From assembly GCA_025062105.1 (NCBI GenBank), contig JANXAQ010000006.1:1-45687 (forward strand): a stretch of 45,687 nt of DNA. The letters run 5' to 3'. The position numbers and the translations under genes were made by a program. Below the pieces are notes generated by a model, which was given only the letters and a program-made list of their open reading frames with translations, was not told the DNA's origin and did no database searches. This document shows, piece by piece, positions 27,659 through 35,677 of this stretch. Position 1 is the stretch's first letter, and each line of letters begins with the position of its first letter. Source of the stretch: Thermoguttaceae bacterium (GTDB lineage: Bacteria; Planctomycetota; Planctomycetia; Pirellulales; Thermoguttaceae).

Positions 27659-29608
27659 ATGAAACGGACGATTCCGTTGGTAATTACGTTTGTATGCGGC
27701 CTGGTACTTTTGGCGGCCCATTTTTCGCCCTATACGCACCGCTGGGGCGAGGCAACAATGATCTGGTTCGACATCCTGGCTTCCATCGCTTTCCTGCTGG
27801 GCGGCGGCAATCTGCTAAAAGTGCATCTAAAAAAAGTCTTCGCTCAGCAGGCCGGCTGGGCCTACTCGCTGGTTACCGTGATTGCTTTTCTGGTTACGCT
27901 TTGGATCGGATTGGTCAAATGGGGTGTTCCACCAGCCGGACATCTAGAACACTATGGGGAAAGTTTTGCCCATTTGCCGCTAGAAGATTTCCCATTTACC
28001 TATTCGGTGCCAGGCCAACTACCCGAAAAACCCGGCAGTCTGCTACCGGCTTCGGTCCGAGGGCAACTGAGCCAAGCCGACGGACAGCTCCTGTTCCGAG
28101 GCTGGCTGTTACCGAACCAAAAAGCCGATCTTTTCGCCTATCAGCCCACTTTGTCCTGGCGGTGTTTGGTAGAGCGGTTGGCCGAAGCGGCTCAGCCCCC
28201 ACCGAAGTTTCGGGGAAAACTGGCCTATTATCCTGAACCCCAGGCACTAGCCTTCCGAGGGTCGATGACACCGGACGAACGCACTGAGCTGGAGGCAATG
28301 AGTGCCTCAGCCAGCTGGCGCAAGGCGGTTGCCGCCCTCTACGAAGCAGGCCAACGGCAAACCGAAGTCGTTGCCCCGTCGGCTCCAGAACGCTTCACCC
28401 CCCAGCGTGCCCGAACCATTAGCCCCACTTTGGACTACGAACCGACCAGCCGAACCCTCCGAATCCGAGGCCCTATGAGCCTTTCGGAACGGCAAGCGCT
28501 GTTGGCCCAGTTTCCCTTAGCCCGACCTAAGCCAAGTCAGCATCCCGGTTCCAGAGCGGTTTCTCAACATAGCTTGCCGCCCACTGCTGAGGTCCAACTA
28601 AACCAGGCCCAGCAAGAGCCGCCTGCTTCTCCAGATCAACCCAGAGCATTTGCTGACCCGTATTTAGCCGACCTCTGGAAAGGCCTCCAACAACGAGGAC
28701 CGTTAACCCCTAAACAGGCTGATGTCTTCGAAAACTTTTGGGAGCGATCCTGGACAATAGAACAATTACTCGAAACCATCCGCCTAGCTGGCCTAGGCGA
28801 ACCGACAGAAAAAACCGCCTGCCAAATGCTGGCTGAACAACAGCAAGGAGCTACGGAGATTCAGCCGCTCGGCCCTCGGCAGCCGGATCAGACCCTCAGC
28901 CCGGAACAGGAATCGGTCATCCGCGCCTGGGCCAGTGGTCCGAGCCTGTATCTAGAAGACCTGCTGGAACAATTGGCCAAGGCTTCCGGCGGCCAAACAC
29001 CTAGCTTCATCCAAACAGCCTTGCAAAACTTCTTCCGCCAAGTACCTACCGAAGCCCAAGCTCGCAAAGATCTTTGTGTGGCCCTGGTTCGAGCCGGGCC
29101 GCTGAACGAGCAGCAACGGGATTTTTTACTAGCAGCCTACCGAGACGAATGGGCCTGGCGCAAGGCGGTGGGCCAACTATTTCGACAGGCCCATCAGGTG
29201 AAATACCCTTGGTCAGGCCAATACAATGCGCCGGGGAGTCCATTTTGGTGGATATATGAATATATATTCAAGCCACTGGCAGCCACCATGTTCGCCCTGT
29301 TAGCCTTCTACGTGGCCTCGGCGGCCTTCCGGGCATTCCGGGCCAAAAATCTAGAAGCCGCTCTGCTGCTTGGCACAGCATTTATTATCCTCCTGGGCCG
29401 CACCGCCGCCGGCACACTGCTAACCGGTTGGCTGCCAGATTGGCTCGGTTGGCTCCGAGTCGAAGAACTAACCGTCCTCATTATGAGCATCTTTAATACA
29501 GCAGGCACCCGAGCCATCATGATCGGCATCGCTCTGGGCATCGTGGCCACCTCGCTGAAGATCATCCTTGGCATGGACCGCTCCTACCTGGGCGGAGGAG
29601 AAAAATAG
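27659..29608 (+). CDS. Multi-pass membrane protein with a large repeat-containing central domain
   Basis: 649 residues, family unknown. Three membrane helices open the protein (VITFVCGLVLLAAHF, FDILASIAFLLGGGNLL, YSLVTVIAFLVTLWIGLV). About 110-530 is soluble and contains degenerate repeats with the core RG(P/S)(L/M)(T/S)xxx(R/Q)xxL: LAFRGSMTPDERTELEAM, LRIRGPMSLSERQALLAQF, LQQRGPLTPKQADVFENFW, and LVRAGPLNEQQRDFLLAAY. A C-terminal membrane region follows (TMFALLAFYVASAAF, ALLLGTAFIILLGRTAAG, AIMIGIALGIVATSLKIILG). AAGGAC precedes the ATG at 27659. Same strand as the DUF6754 gene, 73 bp downstream. Confidence 0.8.
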   Translation: MKRTIPLVITFVCGLVLLAAHFSPYTHRWGEATMIWFDILASIAFLLGGGNLLKVHLKKVFAQQAGWAYSLVTVIAFLVTLWIGLVKWGVPPAGHLEHYGESFAHLPLEDFPFTYSVPGQLPEKPGSLLPASVRGQLSQADGQLLFRGWLLPNQKADLFAYQPTLSWRCLVERLAEAAQPPPKFRGKLAYYPEPQALAFRGSMTPDERTELEAMSASASWRKAVAALYEAGQRQTEVVAPSAPERFTPQRARTISPTLDYEPTSRTLRIRGPMSLSERQALLAQFPLARPKPSQHPGSRAVSQHSLPPTAEVQLNQAQQEPPASPDQPRAFADPYLADLWKGLQQRGPLTPKQADVFENFWERSWTIEQLLETIRLAGLGEPTEKTACQMLAEQQQGATEIQPLGPRQPDQTLSPEQESVIRAWASGPSLYLEDLLEQLAKASGGQTPSFIQTALQNFFRQVPTEAQARKDLCVALVRAGPLNEQQRDFLLAAYRDEWAWRKAVGQLFRQAHQVKYPWSGQYNAPGSPFWWIYEYIFKPLAATMFALLAFYVASAAFRAFRAKNLEAALLLGTAFIILLGRTAAGTLLTGWLPDWLGWLRVEELTVLIMSIFNTAGTRAIMIGIALGIVATSLKIILGMDRSYLGGGEK

Positions 29609-29916
29609 ATGGGCTACATGTTCGTAGAAAAGCCCTTCCCTGTCATTCTCGCGAAAGCGGGAATCCAGACTCGCTTGGGACACTGGCTCTGTGTGCTACC
29701 AGCGAAAGCGGGAATCCCGAACATGATAGCTTCTTCCAGTGGCGGGACTGAGAACGGGCTCCATGAGGGCGGGAACGCCCGCAAAGTAGCCTGCACTGCT
29801 ACGTGCGCAGAAACCGACAACGATCGCCCCACAGAGGCCTGGGTTCCTGCTGGGGCAAGTATAACATTGGTACTTCGCCTTTCCGAAGGATAGCCCAATT
29901 TCCATAGGAGACGCCA
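29609..29916. repeat. REP-like repeats splitting the GlmL-like cluster
   Basis: A 308-bp gap contains two copies of a palindromic motif: TGTCATTCTCGCGAAAGCGG plus GAATCCAG (from 29641) and CCAGCGAAAGCGGGAATCCC (29700-29719), and further inverted pieces. The following gene has its own ribosome binding site. This resembles REP sequences that sit between genes of one operon. Confidence 0.65.
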
Positions 29917-30783
29917 ATGCTCCAGAAGTTGCAAAACTTGGATCGGCGGTGGATTTTTCTATTGATGCTATTGGCTGTTGGCTGTCCGATGCTTGCCGAT
30001 TGGCCGTTGCCAGAAAAACCTACTGGCTTGGTCCGGCAGACCTTCGAGATGATCGACCGGTTGCCAGCTGGCTCCAAGATTCTACTTTCCTGGGATTGGG
30101 ACCCATCGGCCGAGGGCGAACTAGGCCCGATGGCCAACGCCTTTGTCCGCCACTGCTGCGAAAAAAAGCATAAAATGGTCTTCATTGCTCTTTGGCCGGT
30201 TGGCCAACAACTGATCGACGATACGATTCGCCAGATCATCCACACCGATTATCCGCAGCTAGTCTATGGCCGGGATTATGTCAACCTGGGCTTTAAACCC
30301 GGTAACGAGGGTGTTATCAAGGTGCTGTTGACGGACCTCCGCCAACTTTATACGACCGACGCTCTGGGCACCAACATCGAAAAAATTCCGGTCATGCGAG
30401 GCGTAAATACGGTGCGGGATTTTGACTTAGTCATTTCTGTCAGCGGCGGTTATCCAGGCATCAAAGAATGGGTCCAATATGCTTCGGCGGCCTACCCCAA
30501 CCAGATTCGCCTGATCGGCGGCACTACCGGAGTGTCCGCACCGCTGCTTTATCCATACATTCCAGACCAACTCCAGGGGCTGCTGGGAGCGATCAAGGGA
30601 GCAGCGGAGTATGAACAATTGCTCCTAGAAAAATATCCTCCTCTCCATAATGAAGATCGCGGCAAATACCAGCTTGCCCTTCGTCGCATGGGACCACAAT
30701 TGGTAGCTCACCTGTTGATGATCGGCTTGATCGTGCTGGGCAATATCCTCTATTTCGCTGCCCGACGAGCCCAACGTACCTAA
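29917..30783 (+). CDS. Membrane-anchored alpha-beta protein of the GlmL-like cluster
   Basis: 288 residues, no family name known to me. AGGAGA lies 5-6 bases before the ATG. One N-terminal hydrophobic helix (WIFLLMLLAVGCPMLADW) and one C-terminal helix (LLMIGLIVLGNILYFAARR) bracket a soluble alpha-beta domain: GSKILLSWDWDPSAEGELGP, KMVFIALWPVGQQLIDDTIR, YGRDYVNLGFKPGNEGVIKV, DFDLVISVSGGYPGIKEWV, IRLIGGTTGVSAPLLYPY. The alternating beta strands and Gly-rich turns suggest a Rossmann-like or periplasmic-binding-like fold, which is an inference. The next gene starts 12 bp after its stop codon. Confidence 0.78.
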   Translation: MLQKLQNLDRRWIFLLMLLAVGCPMLADWPLPEKPTGLVRQTFEMIDRLPAGSKILLSWDWDPSAEGELGPMANAFVRHCCEKKHKMVFIALWPVGQQLIDDTIRQIIHTDYPQLVYGRDYVNLGFKPGNEGVIKVLLTDLRQLYTTDALGTNIEKIPVMRGVNTVRDFDLVISVSGGYPGIKEWVQYASAAYPNQIRLIGGTTGVSAPLLYPYIPDQLQGLLGAIKGAAEYEQLLLEKYPPLHNEDRGKYQLALRRMGPQLVAHLLMIGLIVLGNILYFAARRAQRT

Positions 30784-30795
30784 GGAGACCTCTGG

Positions 30796-31746
30796 ATGGC
30801 ATATGGTGAACATATGGCTTTGGAAAAGCCACCGGCCAAAACCCGATGGATCGCTGGGGTGCTGCTTTTGGCGGCCGGTGGGTATGTGGTCTGGCGAGCT
30901 GCCGCTTTAGGCTGTGGCACTGTCTATGTGGTGGCTGCTGACGAGGAACTGACGGTGGCTAGCCCCTGGGAGGCTATGGCCGGAATCGCCCAACCGAGCT
31001 TGGGCCGAACCATCGGCGTTTGGGTGGCCGCCCTGTTGACTTTGGCCATCTTCTCGTTCCTCTACAAAGATAATCCTTTGTACAAATTGGCTGAAGCACT
31101 CTTCGTTGGGGTGTCAGCCGCCTATTGGATGGTGGTAGCCTTCTGGACCACCTTGGTGCCGAATCTATTCGGAAAACTTTTCCCTGCCTGGATTAGCGCC
31201 ACGTTGATGCCGGGACTATCGCCGGAACGAGAAGCAGGCTGGTATTGGTATTTCGTACCGTTGGTGCTGGGGCTGATGCTTCTGTGGCGGCTTGCACCAC
31301 GCGGGGCCTGGATCGCCGCCTGGCCGTTGGCCTTCATCATGGGTGCAACGGCCGGCATCCGATTGGTCGGCTTCCTGCAGGCCGACTTCCTGAACCAGAT
31401 CGGCGCTACGATCCGGCCGGCCGTGGTTGTGGTGTCTTCGGCCCACGGCCAAGCCGTTGATTGGACTGCCTCGGTCGGAGCCACCGTGCAGGCCCTGTTG
31501 CTGCTGGCCGGGGTCCTCTGCTGTTTAACCTATTTCTTCTTCTCTGTGGAACATCGGGGATTGGTGGGCCAGGCTGCTCGCATAGGCATATGGGTGCTTA
31601 TGATCACCTTTGGAGCGGCCTTTGGCTATACGGTCATGGCCCGAATCGCCCTGCTGGCCGGCAGGCTAGAGTTTCTACTTAACGACTGGCTTTGGCTGAT
31701 CGACCCGGCCGGCACCCGCCCCCCCGACTGGACCAGCTGGTGGTAA
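30796..31746 (+). CDS. Polytopic membrane protein, last gene of the GlmL-like cluster
   Basis: 316 residues with about seven membrane helices (RWIAGVLLLAAGGYVVWRA, IGVWVAALLTLAIFSFLY, ALFVGVSAAYWMVVAFWTTL, YFVPLVLGLMLLWRLA, AAWPLAFIMGATAGIRLVGF, ALLLLAGVLCCLTYFFFSV, IGIWVLMITFGAAFGYTVMA). AAGGAG precedes the ATG at 30796 by about 8 bases; a second ATG six codons on is possible. No transporter signature that I recognise. A Trp/Asp/Pro-rich C-terminus (GTRPPDWTSWW) ends the protein. No intrinsic terminator follows; the spacer carries REP-like sequence. Confidence 0.78.
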   Translation: MAYGEHMALEKPPAKTRWIAGVLLLAAGGYVVWRAAALGCGTVYVVAADEELTVASPWEAMAGIAQPSLGRTIGVWVAALLTLAIFSFLYKDNPLYKLAEALFVGVSAAYWMVVAFWTTLVPNLFGKLFPAWISATLMPGLSPEREAGWYWYFVPLVLGLMLLWRLAPRGAWIAAWPLAFIMGATAGIRLVGFLQADFLNQIGATIRPAVVVVSSAHGQAVDWTASVGATVQALLLLAGVLCCLTYFFFSVEHRGLVGQAARIGIWVLMITFGAAFGYTVMARIALLAGRLEFLLNDWLWLIDPAGTRPPDWTSWW

Positions 31747-32469
31747 ATTTTTAAAATTTCCGTAACACTTCAGCCGAATAAAACAGGTTTGTTTTGTTTC
31801 CCCTCGCCGCTAGCCCCAAGAAGGAAAGAAAAGGAAGCAAATCCTTCTCTGCGCTTTGCTCCGACAGGGGGCAGGGCTTAGGAGGCTTCCCTTCGCATCC
31901 CTGCACTAGCAGGGATCCAGTAATCCCTTCTCACCTAGTGCGGGAGAGGGGGACCAACCGTTAGGTTGACCGGCAGATGGGGCAATCACTGAGGTCAAAG
32001 GGCATAGGACAGATGGCCAGTACGATTCTAACGTGTTGTGCCTTCGGCCTTCTGACTTTGGTGTCTAGAGCCCCCGCACCCGGCTTGGCCTTGGGCCTGG
32101 AGGGCAGCGGCGGGGTTCATCCCTCAGCGGAAATGGTACAAGTTTCTAATGACGGGTTATTGATCTTTGAGTAACGAATTAAAATGCAGCTATCCTGGAA
32201 ACGCAGCGAAATACGGTTTCTGAAAAATCGGAGGAGTGGGTTTGATAATAGCATCCAAGGAATACTTGAAGTTTGTTCTCTGTTTTTGGATTGTTCTGGC
32301 GAATCCGAAAACGGATAATTTTCAGCAGCAAGATGGTGAAAATTTGTGCTATTTCGGGGGGAGGTTCTCTCCATACCAATAAAGTTTCCCGTGTGTTTAG
32401 CAAATTTAGCCTCTTCGATGTACAAAGTTTCCATTTCAACATAGTAACACTCTACGCATATAATAAAAT
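31747..32469. other. Spacer with REP-like sequence
   Basis: Contains GTAACACTTCAGCCGA at 31757 (a short motif repeated at 11844, 32949 and, inverted, 39425) and the palindrome CATCCCTGCACTAGCAGGGA around 31894. A 65-codon frame at 31977-32174 has a signal-like start but stops abruptly and is not called. The last 250 bp are AT-rich and may hold the promoter of the DUF4160 gene. Confidence 0.45.
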
Positions 32470-32726
32470 ATGCCAACTGTTTTCCACAAACAAGGCTATC
32501 GGTTTTTCTTTTTCAGCCTGGATCGCGGAGAACCTATGCATATTCACGTGGCAAAAGGCAGAGGATATGCACAATTCTGGTTGGAGCCGATCGAACTTGC
32601 CCGATCGTGAACTTCCGAAGCCATGAGTTCAATGAAATCGCTCAACTGATCGAACAGCCAAAACTGGAAATCGATAGGAAATGGCATGAACATTTTGGCC
32701 AAGAAAATCGAACCTCTGGCCATTGA
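32470..32726 (+). pseudogene. DUF4160 protein gene interrupted by a frameshift
   Basis: The first frame runs from ATG 32470 for 46 codons to TGA 32608: MPTVFHKQGYRFFFFSLDRG then EPMHIHVAKGRGYAQFWLEP. This is the N-terminal part of DUF4160 (MPTVxxxxxYRFFFxSxxxxEPxHIHV). The rest is intact in another frame from 32610 to 32726: NFRSHEFNEIAQLIEQPKLE then IDRKWHEHFG. A single-base loss near 32605-32608 explains the break. The intact gene would be about 85 residues and overlap the DUF2442 start, as in the usual DUF4160-DUF2442 pair. The break could be a true mutation, a programmed shift or a sequencing error. Confidence 0.82.
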
Positions 32727-32928
32727 TGTTTATTTTACCGAAGATGCCTTACATGTGGTGCTAGCCGACGGTCGAGAAATCTCCGTTCCCCTGCAGTGGT
32801 TTCCTCGGCTTTTGCACGCTACGCCGGAACAACGAGCCCGCTGGGAACTGATCGGCGATGGCATCGGGATCCATTGGCCCTTGGTGGACGAAGATATTGA
32901 AGTTGAAAGCCTTTTGGCCACTAGGTAA
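32686..32928 (+). CDS. DUF2442 domain protein
   Basis: 80 residues: IDVYFTEDALHVVLADGREI, VPLQWFPRLLHATPEQRARW and GDGIGIHWPLVDEDIEVESL match the small DUF2442 fold. Genes of this type are commonly paired with DUF4160 and have been proposed as toxin-antitoxin-like modules; the function is not settled. Here the start lies inside the broken upstream DUF4160 gene, so expression would have depended on coupled translation. The stop is followed after 3 bases by an element-D end. Confidence 0.88.
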   Translation: MNILAKKIEPLAIDVYFTEDALHVVLADGREISVPLQWFPRLLHATPEQRARWELIGDGIGIHWPLVDEDIEVESLLATR

Positions 32929-33430
32929 TGGCTTGACTTTTGCCATTCTGTAACATTTCAGCCGAGAGAAGAAACTCCAGCTGCCCCACCGAGAAAGAGG
33001 TCGGCTGAGCCGAAGGAAAGCTGCCTGCGGAGGCCTTGGACATCGAAGGCAGAAGGCCGAAGGCGGAAAAAGGTAGAACACGTGAGAATCGTACTGTCCA
33101 TTTGTCCCATGCCCCTCTGACCTCAGTTATTGCCCCCTCAGCCGGGCAACTTAACGGTTGGCCGGCCTCTTGATGCAGTGGGCAAAGGGGATTTCTGGAT
33201 ACCTGCTTGCGCTGGGATGATAAGATAAGAAAAGCCCCTCACCATACCCCCTCGGCGCCAGGGGAAGGGCAAGAAAAATTAGGCTACTCCATTCAGCTGA
33301 ACTGTTACGCCATTTTTAAGCCTGTACCTAATGAGCTACGCTCTAACTCTTTGTAAGCACTAGAGTTAGGAAATTACATGTGCCGATGAGGAGCGCGTAT
33401 AAGTTTCGAGGGCAAAAGTACTTAGGAACA
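32929..33430. other. Spacer with element-D sequences and REP-like repeat
   Basis: Solo D end CTTGACTTTTGCCATTCTG at 32932-32950, REP-like piece at 33192-33224, and a full D copy from 33304 that runs into the next gene. No other gene seen. Confidence 0.5.
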
Positions 33431-33444
33431 ATGGCAAAACCGAG
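33304..33444. repeat. Element D copy overlapping the BNR-4 gene start
   Basis: Left end GTTACGCCATTTTTAAG, right end AACAATGGCAAAACCGAG. The interior GAGCTACGCTCTAACTCTTT is shared with 38927-39074 (ACTACGCTCTAACTCTTTGT), as are AGAGTTAGGAAATT and TAAGTTTCGAGG. The ATG of its right end at 33431 is in frame with the downstream gene. Confidence 0.65.
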
Positions 33445-34879
33445 AACAAGGGCTATGGGGGAAAAACTTCAGAGAATACTCCTGGTGGGCTTCTTTTGTT
33501 TTTCTATCCATTTGGGGGTGGTCGGGCTGCGCACTTTGGCGGCTCCGGCTGAAGAGGTTGAGCCATTGCCTGTGGCCGACGGTTACCGAGGCATCTGGTA
33601 CTGGAATGAACGTAGCGGCGATCAATATAAGTATAAATACAGCGGCGGCCTGGCTACCTATCCGCAGCAGCATGTGCCGATCGCTTGTTACTCAGCCAAA
33701 GCCCAGAAGACGTTTTTTGTTTACGGCGGTCGGGCGCCGGAGGCCAACCGGCTTTGGCACATGGTCAGCTATTTCGATCATCGCACCAAGACGGTTCCCC
33801 GACCCCGAATTCTGCTAGACAAAAAGACCGACGACGCCCATGATAACCCCAGTTTGCTGTTAGACGACCAAGGGTATTTGTGGATCTTTTCCAACGCTCA
33901 TGGGACGGCCCGGGCCGCTTATATCCACCGAAGCACGCAGCCATTCTCCATCGAGCGGTTTGAACGGATCGCCACCACCAATTTTTCGTACAGCCAGCCG
34001 TGGTATGTGCCCGGCCAAGGCTTTTGCTTGCTTCATACCCACTACGAACGAGGGGGCCGAAGCCTGTTTGTTTGGCTAAGCGCCGATGGACGCCGTTGGA
34101 GCGATCGACAGCCGCTAGCCCGTATCGAAATGGGCAATTACCAAATCAGTTGGCAACAGCAGGGCGGCCGAATCGGCACCGCCCTGGACTACCATCCCCA
34201 ATCCGGCGGCGTCAATGCCCGGACCAACCTCTACTATCTAGAAACCCGAGACGGTGGCCGAACATGGACAACTGTAGATGGCCAACCGCTCCGCCTCCCC
34301 CTGACAGAGGTCCAGAATCCGGCCTTGGTCCATGACTATGCGTCGGAAAAGCGACTTGTTTATCTAAAGGATCTGACCTTCGACACCCAAGGCCGACCGG
34401 TTATCCTGTACTTAACAAGCCGACATTATGCCTCCGGCCCCGAAGGCAATCCTCGGATCTGGCATACGGCCCACTGGACCGGCCAACGCTGGCAGATCCG
34501 CCCTGTGTGCCAATCAGATCATAATTACGATCATGGTTCACTGTATATCGAGCCGGACGGCACATGGCGCTTAATCGCCCCGACCGACCCCGGTCCGCAG
34601 CCCTATACGACCGGCGGCGAAATGGTACTGTGGAAAAGCACCAACGAAGGAGCAACTTGGACAAAAATAAAGCAGCTTACCCGAAATAGCTCCTACAATC
34701 ACACCTACGCCCGTCGGCCCCTCGGCGCCCATCCGGACTTTTACGCCCTATGGGCCGACGGCCACACCTTGCAGCAGTCCGAAAGCCGCCTGTATTTTAC
34801 CGACCGAGACGGAACCCACGTCTGGCGCCTGCCAGTGCACATAGACTCCGACCAGGCCAAACCTGAACCAGCCTGGTAG
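33431..34879 (+). CDS. Secreted BNR-4 repeat / sialidase-like beta-propeller protein
   Basis: 482 residues from ATG 33431; ATG 33455 (MGEKLQRILLVGFFCFS) would start directly at the signal peptide and is a good alternative. After the signal (cleavage near RTLAA-PAEE) the sequence is BNR-4-like: VADGYRGIWYWNE, YSGGLATYPQQHVPIACYS, TFFVYGG, DDAHDNPSLLLDDQGYLWIF and repeated Asp-box-like turns (TRDGGRTWTT, STNEGATWTK). Such proteins bind or cleave polysaccharides in the cell envelope or outside it; the substrate cannot be read from sequence. The possible start codon lies in the right end of an element-D copy. Confidence 0.85.
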   Translation: MAKPRTRAMGEKLQRILLVGFFCFSIHLGVVGLRTLAAPAEEVEPLPVADGYRGIWYWNERSGDQYKYKYSGGLATYPQQHVPIACYSAKAQKTFFVYGGRAPEANRLWHMVSYFDHRTKTVPRPRILLDKKTDDAHDNPSLLLDDQGYLWIFSNAHGTARAAYIHRSTQPFSIERFERIATTNFSYSQPWYVPGQGFCLLHTHYERGGRSLFVWLSADGRRWSDRQPLARIEMGNYQISWQQQGGRIGTALDYHPQSGGVNARTNLYYLETRDGGRTWTTVDGQPLRLPLTEVQNPALVHDYASEKRLVYLKDLTFDTQGRPVILYLTSRHYASGPEGNPRIWHTAHWTGQRWQIRPVCQSDHNYDHGSLYIEPDGTWRLIAPTDPGPQPYTTGGEMVLWKSTNEGATWTKIKQLTRNSSYNHTYARRPLGAHPDFYALWADGHTLQQSESRLYFTDRDGTHVWRLPVHIDSDQAKPEPAW

Positions 34880-35232
34880 TCCAAGACACCTCTCCAGAAT
34901 CCTGGATAACCAGTCTTCCTGCAGCTGAAAGGATAAAGGCTGGAAGCCAAGTTTGCGACAAGAACCTTCTACAAAATCCTGGATGAGTGGTGCTTTGCTG
35001 GTTTTATTTCGGTGGGGGATCGGCCTGGTGAGGAGCCTCCTCTATGTCGATTCCTATCCAATGCTACCAGTCCTCTTGATTGAACCAGAGAGGTCCTCAA
35101 CCAAATTAGCGGAATCTCCTGCAATATCGAAGAGGTCCCCACAAATTCGGCACAGGGTTTGGGGGGTGGCAGTTCTTGCTAAGGATTGCCTAAACCGGCA
35201 AAAATGGCCGAAGATCAACATCAGCGATTCGC
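34880..35232. other. Spacer between the BNR-4 gene and rpsT
   Basis: About 350 bp between convergent genes; no repeat or RNA gene recognised. Confidence 0.4.
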
Positions 35233-35526
35233 TCAGGAAGAGGCAGCCGTAGAAGCAGTTTTGCCTTTTAGGGCACGGATTTTGGCGGCCAGACGGGATT
35301 TGATCCGAGCGGCCTTATTGGGATGGATGATCCGTTTGGCGGCAGCCTGATCTGCTTTTTTGGCGGCAAGGCGGAACTCAGCTTCCGCCTTGGACAAATC
35401 ACCGGCCTGAATCGCTTCTCGCACTTTGCGAATCTGTGTCTTCAAAGCGGATTTAACCGCCCGATTCCGGGCCCGACGTTTCAGATTCTGTCGAAGGCGT
35501 TTTTTGGCACTTTTAGTATGCGGCAT
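35233..35526 (-). CDS. rpsT: 30S ribosomal protein S20
   Basis: 97 residues, Lys/Arg/Ala-rich: MPHTKSAKKRLRQNLKRRAR, RNRAVKSALKTQIRKV and IIHPNKAARIKSRLAAKI are diagnostic for bS20, which binds 16S rRNA early in 30S assembly. Length is normal apart from a short Thr/Ser/Ala C-terminal extension. The ATG at 35526 has AGGAT a few bases upstream. It lies 150 bp downstream of the TPR gene on the same strand. Confidence 0.97.
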   Translation of the reverse strand: MPHTKSAKKRLRQNLKRRARNRAVKSALKTQIRKVREAIQAGDLSKAEAEFRLAAKKADQAAAKRIIHPNKAARIKSRLAAKIRALKGKTASTAASS

Positions 35527-35677
35527 AGCTCTATCCTACTCTAATTTCTCCCAAAAAGGTTCGTTTGATCATTTTACCTCAAGTGTACCTTACCGAATGA
35601 TTCCAGAGGCAAAAAACAACAATCCCAATGCTTCTGCTTTGGGGGTATGAGGAAAGCGGAAAGAAGCGTGAACCCGG

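Noticed and set aside
31977..32174. 65-codon frame with a signal-like hydrophobic stretch
   Set aside because: No good ribosome binding site, ends abruptly without a mature domain and overlaps repeat-rich sequence; too weak to call.
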